Origin: Carposina sasakii
Lineage: Eukaryota; Arthropoda; Insecta; Lepidoptera; Carposinidae
Reading direction: 5' to 3'
NCBI GenBank assembly: GCA_014607495.2
Contig: CP053153.1
Location: 5,952,001-6,016,000 of the forward strand
DNA: 64,000 bases
A program made the position numbers and the translations under genes. Below, in pieces: positions 53,677 to 64,000 of this stretch. The notes under the pieces are model-generated. The model worked only from the letters and a program-made list of their open reading frames with translations, ran no database searches and was not told the origin of the DNA. Within the stretch, counting starts at the first letter, position 1; each line of letters opens with the position of its first letter.

Positions 53677-54780
53677 TATACATAGGTATGTATTAATTGT
53701 ATCTACCTACATGTTGAAATTATATATATACTAATGTATATGTTTTTACTGATATTTAAGGTATAATCATATAACATAACATAACCGCGTGCTGTCTCCA
53801 ACAAACTAACGCAGAACAAACGCAATTCCACCGCAAAAAAAACACAGCTCGCCGAAATTCTGGCCGCTTTCACCCAGTTTGATATACCTAGGAGGTACTC
53901 ACAATATAATACCTACAATTTAAAATCGTTTATAATAAAACTATAACTTTAACACGTATACCAATGATTATTACCCAAAACACAATAACGAACTGATCCT
54001 TTACATCCCATTCACGAAAATCGGAAGATAGCCGCGACGGTTAAATCCTAAAAAGAATCATAGACAGATCAGCCTTCCTTTTGGCTTTGCTGAAAAACGA
54101 TATTAGGCTCTATAGTTAACTTATGACTTATTCGCTGAGCAGAGCCAAGACAACCTGTTATTAATCAACTAATCCTAGGTACACGCAAAATGATATCATC
54201 AAAAGCTCGTTAATATTAATAAAAACTAAATCGAGCTTGCGATAGATAATAATATAAAGCTGTCCAGTCCACAAATAAAGCAAATAATTCCGTACCGGAA
54301 ACAAATAACCTTGTCAAGGGAGGGAATAAAGTGCTCATAGCATAGTAACATGTAACACGAAATTACCATACGCTGTCAAAAACAGTAAACAGCCTCACTG
54401 TGTTTAATCACAACTGGGGGCTTAAAATGCTATTGTGCATAATATTGCATATCTGTTAGAAGTAATTCATTTTTATTATACACACATACCCATCAGTCAA
54501 TTGTAGTCCACTGCTGGACGTAGGTCTCCCGCAAGCACGCCACAAAGCTACTGCCATAGAGCTATTTTATACATTGTCACCACGCTCTGGTCAGGCGGGT
54601 TGGTGAAGTGTTATTTTCGAACTATGTTGTCACCCACTGGAGATGCTGCTGCCCACCTTCTATTTTTATAATATAGACAGTAATATAGACACAATATTTA
54701 CATTTAGTAAAGAAGTGAAAAGTGGGTGTGTATTTTGCACACTTCTGTCCAACCTCTTTGGGGGATAATGGGTGTGACTA
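53677..54780. other. No recognised gene
   Basis: AT-rich; contains a partial dispersed repeat at 54,492-54,611 of the same family as 56,290. Confidence 0.5.
54492..54611 (+). repeat. Dispersed lepidopteran repeat R1, partial
   Basis: Matches the GTCCACTGCTGGACGTAGG section and the CACCACGCT section of the fuller copy at 56,290. Confidence 0.72.
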
Positions 54781-55162
54781 TACAGGATGATTTTTGGTCG
54801 TCAACGTTCCCGAAAACTACGGAATCTCCTCATCGTCACGATCATTTTTCTCCATGGAAGCATACCTGGGAAGTGTCTGGTTTCCAAAATATTAGGGTTC
54901 AAAGTTGAGTAAATAGACTGCGTTTTTCTGCATAAATGCACATAGACGCGCGTAGCAGGATTTTTTCACGAAAAATAATTAATATCTGTCTATAAAAAAA
55001 CTAACATAAACACTAGACACTATAAATTTCGCACGATCAAGGAATTTATTTGTTTTTTTCAAAAAAAAATTTTCCCAGCATTTTTTTTGGCATAAACTTA
55101 CTTTATTTCATGTATAGAATACGTACCCTTCGTTAAAGGTGGCCACAAAAAAACATCCTGTA
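54781..55162 (+). mobile_element. Mariner-type MITE, family M1, copy 4
   Basis: Best-preserved M1 copy, 382 bp. Ends TACAGGATGATTTTTGG and AACATCCTGTA, flanked by TA. Confidence 0.88.
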
Positions 55163-56289
55163 TGTATGTAGGCACACATTTAACAATAGTAGAAAAGAGG
55201 ATACCTACTTGATACTCATAGATCGATATCAATAGATCATATTTTACATCAATCTTACTTGATGCAAAGAAGCTTAATATAAAACAGATATACATACATA
55301 TGCATGTAATTTTTTTCATTAAAAGTAGGTACAGCTTATGCTTGTGAAACGTGTGGGAAGTCTCATCGACTTACCTCTGAACTGATATTGTACATGGCGG
55401 ACGTAGTTTTTCCTTTTTTGTAACTTCACAAGTCGGTGAAATATATTATACGAGATCAAGAAAGTTTTATGCGTAGGCGGATTGCCTGCCTACATAGACA
55501 GCTCGTGGCACCTTTAATAGAGTACGGGAAAATACGAAACTTTGGTATCCGTGTAGCAATTAACATAACTCATAATTCATTATTTTAATATACCTATTAC
55601 ATAGATTGTAATATCACTAGTTTTAAGCTTTACTAACTCTATTAATTTTAATTTTTCGAATCAATAAATAAATTATCGTATCATCTAATAAAAACCTATT
55701 CTATTCCAATAAAGTAATGAATTGCTCTGACTATTAGTAAGTATATTCATTTCATGATTTATAAAATGATTCACATAAACTGAAGTTTTTAGACCGATGA
55801 TGGCACAAAGCCACACATTTGTGTAAACCTGTTTTTCACAGTACACCGAATATTATGTACAAGTTTACATTCATGTAGGAATACGAGTAATTACGGTGAA
55901 CGACAAGCAGATGAAAATCTAATTGAATTTCGTTTTGTGAATGTGCTTTAGCTTTGAATGGAAAGTATTACTAATACGAGTAGCGCCTCCAAATTGGTGT
56001 TTTTTTTTCCAAACTAGTCATCAAACAATTAAGTGTTAATGTGTTATTTATTTTGTTTACTTATATACATGTAGTCACGCCCATTATCCCCAAAAGGCAG
56101 TAGTGTCCTAGTTACACACCTACTCTTAACTTTTATTTTGTTTGATGCATCTATAAGCTATAAGAAAATTAATAGGGACTAAGTTAATGTGTTAAAGTGT
56201 GTGAATATTTATTTATTTAAGAATTAAAATTTTGATTCAGCAAACAATATTTCAACTAGTTAATCATAACCCAACAGATATCTTCTTCT
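55163..56289. other. No recognised gene
   Basis: AT-rich sequence; nothing supported on either strand. Confidence 0.5.
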
Positions 56290-56549
56290 TCTTCAGCCTA
56301 TTGCAGTCCACTGCTGGACGTAGGCCTCCCCCAGGGTAGGTACGCCACAAGGCTACTGCCACAGGGGGGTTTTGCCCATAGTCACCACGCTGGGCAGGCG
56401 GGCTGGTGACCTCAGTGTGATTTTCGGACTATGTTGTCAGTACGGGAGGCGCTGCTACCCACCTCTCGGAAACCCTTAATCGCCTCGTACGATACCCAGG
56501 CAGGCAGGCAGGGGTGGTGCAAACTCTACTCTGCCGGCACCACGCGGCA
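56290..56549 (+). repeat. Dispersed lepidopteran repeat R1, long copy
   Basis: About 260 bp: CAGCCTATTGCAGTCCACTG at the start, then GGCCTCCCCCAGGG, CATAGTCACCACGCTGGGC and CTACTCTGCCGGCACCACG at the end. Other copies are at 61,188, 27,442, 37,995, 26,199, 54,492 and 1,646. Its exact class is unassigned (likely SINE or LINE 3' end). Confidence 0.82.
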
Positions 56550-56914
56550 TCCAACAGATATATATCCATCAAATTCACCTATTTCAGCCATACATATAAT
56601 CTTAACCCCTTGTATGAGAACATTTTTATATACGAAAAACTAGTTTATGCATGAAATGGGAACATTTGATGATGTTTACTAGCAAGTTCTGGAAAATGCT
56701 TCGTCATACAAACTGTTACGCGCGACCCCTTCTCTGATCCAGTAATACTGCGTACCCTGTATATACAGGTGTAACAGATGTTAAACAAAATGCAAGTAGC
56801 CCTAGTATCTATTCAATTCTGAAAGAGCATGAAATTTAGTTTCAGAACATAGTGACAGACAATTCGAAAATGTATTAGAAGAATCGAAATATAACATAGG
56901 TCATATTTCGATTA

Positions 56915-58930
56915 CACTATGCAACACCAAAAAAATCACTGATACCCCGAGTGATGATTCGTATTAGGTATACTTAGTAAACAACAGAAAACAAATTCAT
57001 AACTTTGTATCACGTCCCAAAACATAAATAATAGAAATCTTTCTTTATTCACGTTCCGCAACATTTGGTTGAGGGTAGTTATAAAATTTTATTATTGATG
57101 TGTACAAAATCATCAAAACATTTAGATTACTTATAAATCTACAAAATGCCGCGTGTTTGTGCTAATTCTCCTGACTTATTTTGTTATGTTTGTGGTCAAT
57201 TTATCCTAAAAGTGAAAAAAAAGCCAATTTCGCCTCTGTTTGAGACGTGTTATGAAGCTTATTTTAAAATTGCTATTAAAAATAAAGACAAATCGTGGGT
57301 GCCATGCTACAAATATTTGATGGCACAAGGGTAATATTAAACAGATGCCTTTTGGTATACCAATGCAGTGGCGTGAACCCAAAAATCACGTAGACGACTG
57401 TTACTTCTGTTTAACAACTTTGAAAGGTTTTTCAAAAAAATCAAAACATTCGGTGAAATATGCTAATGTGAGTGTCAATGCCGCTTCCACATTCTCCAGA
57501 TATTCCAGTACCGGAAAGATTTTCTGTTCATCAAGTTTATCTAGTTTTATGGAAGAAAAAGACGAAGCCGTCCCTTCTAATAGTGGAGAGGTATTTGTAG
57601 ATTGCAGAACCACATTTGATTAACCAATCAGAATTAAATAACCTTGTCAGAGATTTAGATTTGACCAAAGAAAAATCTGAAATATTAGGTTCGAGATTAA
57701 AACAATGGAATCTATTGCAAACTGGAGTTGATTACAACATATCGAAAACGTCACATTTCTTTAGCTACCTTTTATTCAAAAGAAGATGAATTAGTGTTTT
57801 GCAATAATATTGATGAATTAATGTCAGCGCAGAAGAGTGGAGATTGTTTATTGACGGATCCGAAGTTTAAAGGCAGTTTTACTCCATAATGGCAATATAC
57901 TTCCATCTTTGCCTGTAGCGTACGGCGCTCACTTAAAAGAAACTTACGATATTTTAAAACAAATTCTGGAAAAGATCAATTACGTAGACCACAAATGGCA
58001 TGTATGTGCAGATTTAAAGGTAGTGGCTTTAATTTTAGGGTTGCAAACTGGCTATACAAAATATTGTTGTTTTCTCTGTGAATGGGATAGCAGAGCGCGT
58101 TCGGAACACTTTATTAAACAAAATTGGCCTTTATCTGGTTTAGTGATTGGTCAGAAAAATGTTTAGTACCATCTGAGAAAATCATTTTACCGCCGTTACA
58201 CATCAAACTTGGTTTGATAAAGAATTTTGTAAAAGCACTTCCCAAAGACAAACCTGGATTTTTGTTTCTTCAAACAAAATTTCCTACGCTAAGTGAAGCG
58301 AAAATTAAAGAAGGAATTTTTATCGGTCCTGACATAAAAAAATTAATCAATGATCCTGCTTTTTTATCGAGCCTTAGTCCTACTGAAAAAAATGCATGGG
58401 TGGCTTTTGTCGACGTTACAAGAAATTTCCTCGGCAATCATAAATCACCAGATTTTCATGAAAAAATTAACAGGATGCTGGATGCGTATCACAAACTAGG
58501 ATGCAATATGTCATTGAAAATTCATTTCTTACACTCCCATTTAAGTTTCTTTCCGGATAACATGGGTTCAGTAAGTGATGAACACGGTGAAAGATTTCAT
58601 CAAGAAATAGCAGAGTATGAGAAGCGTTACCAAGGTAGATGGGAGCCAGCGATGCTTGGAGATTACTGTTGGAGCCTTCAGAGGGATACTGACACTACTG
58701 ACTATAAGAGGAAAGCCAATCGTTCAAAAAAAAAAATTTTTTTTTAATGTAGAATAACAATCTATGTCCATATTTCGTACAATTATAAATAAAATCAATA
58801 AATGCGTTTCACTAATAAACTTGATGTGATACAACAATTTTATTTCAATATTTCAAACAGTATTAAGGTGGTGAATCATAATTACATACAGTGAACCCAG
58901 TGATTTTTTTTTTCAATTTGTTGCATAGTG
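56915..58930 (+). mobile_element. DNA transposon with CACTA-type ends and decayed ORF
   Basis: Ends CACTATGCAACA...AAAAATCACTG are inverted over 2,016 bp and flanked by TTA on both sides, fitting a 3-bp duplication. Inside, plus-strand pieces follow: PRVCANSPDLFCYVCGQF (57,146), MPFGIPMQWREPKNHVDDCY (57,345), ETYDILKQILEKINYVDHKW and TKYCCFLCEWDSRARSEH (57,909), then LPPLHIKLGLIKNFVKALPK and EHGERFHQEIAEYEKRYQG (58,124-58,747). Frames break between them. The protein family is multicopy in arthropod genomes, to my knowledge; I cannot name its superfamily with certainty. The CACTA ends suggest the EnSpm/CMC group. Confidence 0.78.
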
Positions 58931-60750
58931 TTATCAGAAGATTCATTCTAAGATTTGAACACGGTGTATTTTTACATATATAAGGGTATTCTAAGAAAAC
59001 ACCAGTGTTTACCGAGGTTCACCTGACTAAATAATGATGTTTACATACATACATATAATCACGCCTTTATCCCTTACGGGGTAGGCAGAGCACAAAGGGC
59101 CGATAGAACCACATGGTGCTACTTCTAACCAATTTTGAGGGTATTGTTGAGATGTACAAGTTTGATAATAATGATGTTTGCATTACTTTATTAGAGGTCT
59201 GCTACTACATATATATACATGTACATGTATGTGGCGATCCATTTTATTAACATCTTACCATTTTCTTTAACACTCTATATACGCAAGGCTTCGTAACTCT
59301 AGTTTATTATTATTTACTACATTATACATTTTTAGATTAGATACATACCTATTTATTTCTACTTGTATGCTACAGCTACGCGTATTCAATTTTGTAGATG
59401 TGTTTTGTTTTCGTATTTGTATTAAAAAAACATTGTTGAACACCCACACGCACAGCCAACTTTAATGTACATTACATTCCAGGATACATACAATATGTAT
59501 GGAAAGATGTAATAAAATGTATCGTGGTTAGAATGTATAATAGCACAAGGCTACAACACAAATAGTACAATAGCTATCTGACGTGAAAACTTCTAAAGCA
59601 TTAGGCAAATTTCCAGTAAAGATGGAGTGATTAATTCATCACAGCCACAAAGGGTCTCGTAGGTACGCGGCGACGCTCGTGACAAATGGTCACACAACTG
59701 ATATGCTATTCACTCGCAAATGGATTGTGCGTAAGTCACCTACTTTAGTTTAATTGTCTAGGGATGGAATAAACCTTTGAAACACTTGAATACATTTTGC
59801 TAGAAATATTCGAAGAAGAGGAGGGATCGACCTCACCTGCTATGCATCCTGCTGTATAACGGACGAGGCTCTATCGATTACATCTTAATTTGCAAAAAAT
59901 TTAAAGGGATTATAATATAAACTTTATTATACACAGAGGATTTACAAAGGCGAGCTTATCTCTTCAAGAGATTTCTTCCAGCTAACACAAAACTCAACAT
60001 AGTGTAACGCAATTAGTCATCTCTTATCAATAGATTTTGCGAGAAACCTTTCCTGCTCAATTGAATTGTATCATGAATTTAAACTTTAATAGCTTTTAAA
60101 CAAAACACCTCAGACAAACAGGCGAAACAACAGCCGTGTACGCTAGAATAATCAGCTTTGTGCTGCAAGTCGCATTGAATCGGAATCGAGCGTCAAAGGG
60201 CGTTTCGACAAATTTTCCGGCGTTTAAAGGAATCTCCGCTGGTGCTGACGACACAACGTGCTCGCTCTGCGATCGAGAAATATGAGAAAAGCGCTCAAAT
60301 GGACGCCAAAAATGCTTTATACGAGTATTAGTGGCATGCGGCTTGATGCTGACGGAGGTAAGGGAAAACTGTGAATCTTTAGTTAGTTTATGTTAATCTA
60401 TTTCCTTGCTGTGTCCATAACAATAACTTACAATCAATATGTTTATAGATTATAGAAAAAATAATATTATAAGTAGGTAAGTATACAATTTGTCTCTTTG
60501 CATCTAGTATGCAGTCTCTAGAATACTGCTGTCATCGCGGATCTCCATTTTCTACGGTCGTGACACACCTCCTTAGCCTCATCTACTGGCACATGGCAGT
60601 AGATTTGATCACACCGTGCGGATAGATGCAATACAGTAACTAACAAAACCATATCATTATGCCATGTGATAAATGTGACTGTAAGGATCTCCTTCTTCGT
60701 GAACCTATAGCTCTGTCTGGCTACCCCATTTTGTGAACAGAGCCGTGTGA
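58931..60750. other. No recognised gene
   Basis: AT-rich. About 59,041-59,165 resembles a common lepidopteran repeat (catataatcacgcctttatc, then ggggtaggcagagc). No exon supported. Confidence 0.5.
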
Positions 60751-61187
60751 GTATATATGTCGTGGCCATATCGTAGAATTGATCATTTCATGAAATGGTC
60801 GAGCATTTCATGAAATGGTCGCATTTCATGAAAAGTTACTGTCTATTGCCACATCATGATATGGTTTGGGCAGATCGATGATTAAAAATCGTTTCTCGAT
60901 ATGGGCAACTAAACGCCCGATCATTTCATGAAGTGGTCAAGATTATTGATCATATCGTAAAATAGTTACATGAATCACCGGTAGAGGCGCTGCGCGCGTT
61001 TTATTTATGTGTGAAGATGGCGGATTTTTCTTTTTAGGTTATAAAACAAATTAAAGAGAGTAGGGTGACTATGCAGAAGAAGTTCACGGATAGTGTGTTA
61101 TATTGTATAATGTATATTAGACTTAATGGTGGTTTATAATAATATTGTTAAACAAAAACCTTAGATTACGATAGGTTAGATTAGGTT

Positions 61188-61453
61188 CATCATCATCATC
61201 ATCATCATCAGCCTATTGCAATCCACTGCTGGATGTAGGCCTCCCCCAGGGCACGTCACAAGACTGCCATGGGAGGTATTTGCCCATAGTCACCACGCTG
61301 GGCGGCGAGTTGGTGACCGCAGTTTGTATTTTGGACTATGTTGTCTACACGGGAGGCGCTGCTGCCCACCTCTCGGGAACCCTTAATCGCCTTGTACGAT
61401 ACCCACGGGCAGACATGGGGTGGTACGAATTCTACTCTGCCGGCACCACGCGG
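61188..61453 (+). repeat. Dispersed lepidopteran repeat R1 with (ATC)n, nested
   Basis: Same family as 56,290-56,549, preceded by about seven CAT/ATC units. Nested in the TIR element. Confidence 0.82.
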
Positions 61454-61503
61454 CCAGATTAGGTTACAGTTAGATTAGATTAGGTTAGACTATGACAAAT
61501 GAC

Positions 61504-61530
61504 GCACGAGCCGAGCGAGCGGAGCGAGCG
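61504..61530 (+). repeat. GAGCGAGCG motif repeat, copy 3
   Basis: GCACGAGCCGAGCGAGCGGA core with flanks like copy 1 (ggttaga upstream; gcgtccggcgatgtgccag downstream). Confidence 0.7.
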
Positions 61531-61897
61531 TGCCCAGGCAGCGTCCGGCGATGTGCCAGATGCGAATCGCTTTTGTAAAGTCTTTTATGTTTTTAAATAT
61601 TATATTGTGAAAATATCACATAAATAATAGCAAAAAAAATCATACCATCATACCTTATGGTATACTTATATATGGTGTACGGTATATATTATTTATATAA
61701 GCTCTTACCACATTCGGATTTTATGGACACCCTGTTAATACGATTTGGCCAAACGTGGATGACAAAATCGTGAAATGTAGACGATTTAACGATCTGGTCA
61801 AATTGAATTGGCCACTTCATGAAATGCGACCACTTCATGAAATGCTCGACCATTTCATGAAATGATCAATTTAACAATATGGCCACGACATATATAC

Positions 61898-64000
61898 ACC
61901 TATGTATTATATTTGTATGTAAACTATTGCAACATAACCTAAAAACCCTAATACGAGTACCATTAAAATTAATTAAAAGTTATTTCCCGAATTAATAACT
62001 TCTCCATATAACTTACATGACATTTTAAATCATAATTGCGGTCGTATTTGACCACCACCGGGCGGACGTAGTTTATAATAATTTATCAATAAACTACAGG
62101 CCGACAAGTCGAAGTAATTAAATGCAGAGACACGACTCGGTTCGCTAATTAATTGAGGCCCCGGTATTAACTCAATCAGGGTATCAATGGGTGACCTTTG
62201 AAAGGTTTATGATGTTGGCTTCTAATTAAAAAGTCTTGGATTCAATCCCTGATTGTTAAGGTAACTCATATGAGTCACTTTTCGTAAGTGTCTCTGTAAA
62301 ATTACGATGTTCTGCTAATGTTAGTTTGTGTGTGTATTTGTAATTTTTTGTTATTTTTTTTGTGTACTTATATTTTTATAGAGATAAACTTTACTCATCT
62401 TTGTACAATATTTTTTTAAATTGTGTTTATTTATCTCTCTGCGTGTTCAATAAAAAATATGAATACTACTGACTAACTTAAAACAATATCTATATCCCTA
62501 TTTGTGTACAGGATTAAATTGAAACCATGAACGTATCGGACGATATTATCGGTAGGATTCATACATATGCATACCCCATAAACCTGGGTCGACAATTTCA
62601 ATAACCACCTGAACTGCTACCCGGTATCTCGTCCAATTTTGAAAAAGTATGTAAATTTATTCTCAGAGGAACGACGACTATTTTCATAAATTGATTGCTT
62701 TAAACTTTCGAAAGGGTATTGTACTACTTTTTCATTTTGCTGCCTTTATTATGTTTCGATAACAAGGTAGCTCGAGAGGGTTAAGAGTATTCCATAGTTC
62801 CACAATATTTCAGGGGGTTTTCATTATCTGTCTGTAACAGGGGGCGTATTATTATATTGCAGCCAACAATAGGGCCAGATTCATCTTGCGTCTTAACTTC
62901 ATATTTTTCAGCGTAACGCTTAATATTTAATAAAGGATGTTTCTTAAGTTAATTAAAATATAAACTACAAAAGACGCCTTTTTATTAGCAATCAAATTAT
63001 TATTATAGTAAGCGCACAGATACGTTTAATTTATTATAAAGGATGTATTGTAGACAGTGTAATGTATTAATAACATAAAACATTTCAAACTTTTTTATTT
63101 TAACCAAAGTTAAGTTAACATGTTTTTATTTTATTATCTATCTTTATATCCCTTACGTACATTTGGAATACATGTTCGTGTCTTATACCTATATTGGGTT
63201 GTGTGCAAACACTCAGAATGGAGAGCGTAACCAAAGTTTGAACTAAAAACGTGCGATGAATGTTTGTTTGAAAAAAGGTCGATTCGGGGAACTATAGGTA
63301 CCTCTATAGGAATAACAAAAACGTGGTTGTAGTCGATTTTTCATTACCTTATGTTACAAAGAAAATATTATGTAAATCATAAAAATTGACCCCATTATTT
63401 GTCATACAAACATCATAACTAAAGTCTCAATTATGAAAACGTGTGTGATTAAATAGTTATAAACAATACCAAGCCAAAATCGGATACGAGCTTCGTACCA
63501 TATTTAAATAGGCCAAACACCTCTTATCTATAACCGAGCATTTGAATTGATTTGATACATATCGGTCCACACCTGCATCCAGTTAGCATCAAGCCAAATC
63601 TGAATTTATTCTATTGGAAACAGTATAATGTACTGCAGAGGCCAAATTGTAGTGCGGTAGTTTCCAACGAATGGATGTTTCAGTGTAATGTCCTAATAAA
63701 TCTATAGATAGGCATCGGTACTCCGTGCCAGTGGGCCGCTGTGGCTTTTTAACCAGCTTTGAATTGTACAAGGGTTCAAATTGACGTGTAATACAACTTT
63801 GCACTTGTAGTCTATTATTTCAATATTGCTTTTTTACAAATACACGTCTGTGTTTTCGGGATGGGGTAGTTAAAACTGCAGTATCAAAAAGGAGATCCTT
63901 ACAGCCATGTTTACCATAGCCATGACATGTTTGTAGCTTATCGCCTGAGGGAACGCCCCCAAATTCTTCAGTCGGCTCTTAAAACAAAGAATGCGGTCAT
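61898..64000. other. No recognised gene
   Basis: AT-rich terminal stretch; no exon, RNA gene or clear element supported on either strand. Confidence 0.5.

Larger units (their letters stand above)
60751..61897. mobile_element. TIR element with palindromic ATTTCATGAAAT repeats near both ends
   Basis: GTATATATGTCGTGGCCATA at 60,751 is matched in inverse by the end at 61,878-61,897. About 100 bp of each arm corresponds, with several copies of ATTTCATGAAATGGTC. The interior holds the R1 repeat (61,188-61,453) and motif repeat (61,504). No transposase found. Confidence 0.78.

Noticed and set aside
57401..57613. Minus-strand 70-codon ORF
   Set aside because: Antisense to the transposon protein pieces at 57,345-57,623.

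Overview
The window looks like a moth or butterfly (lepidopteran) genomic segment. It is AT-rich, its genes have spliceosomal introns, and it carries repeat families typical of Lepidoptera: Jockey-like and other non-LTR retrotransposons, mariner-type MITEs, and a dispersed repeat with an ATC-microsatellite end. Species and chromosome cannot be fixed from the sequence alone.

Gene-rich part (1-33,750, all plus strand). About 27 small exons each encode one cysteine-rich TIL (trypsin-inhibitor-like) domain, and every clean one is bounded by phase-1 introns. From 1 to 2,985 an A-type plus B-type exon pair has been copied in tandem with a period near 587 bp, introns included. Two terminal TIL exons with stop codons and polyA signals follow (4,220 and 5,596). 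Three further TIL exons (7,347-11,503) lead into one very large exon (11,629-18,090) encoding a Gly-X-Pro collagen-like domain, mostly alternating Gly-Asn-Pro and Gly-Thr-Pro, interrupted about 22 times by Gly-Cys-Val. A second TIL array (19,854-24,778) runs in phase into a complete serpin domain of seven shared exons (25,540-29,244) with two alternative reactive-centre-loop last exons (31,389-31,522 and 33,074-33,210). Each last exon has its own 3' UTR exon.

The exons could be one large modular gene with alternative C-termini or three to four neighbouring genes. Uniform phase-1 junctions allow the first; a TATA box at 19,664 and a possible signal-peptide start at 20,247 favour a separate TIL-serpin gene. 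Products are expected to be secreted, as protease inhibitors, extracellular matrix or silk-type proteins. TIL-rich zonadhesin-like proteins are known among moth silk-gland products, but the tissue here is unknown.

Gene-poor part (33,750-64,000). I find no convincing host gene. It holds a 49-bp satellite, a Jockey element interrupted by another LINE, RT and RNase H fragments, a CACTA-ended transposon with a decayed multi-exon-length ORF, several MITEs and long AT-rich stretches without recognisable content.

The long minus-strand ORFs over 11.6-18 kb (up to 1,257 codons) are antisense shadows of the collagen-like exon.
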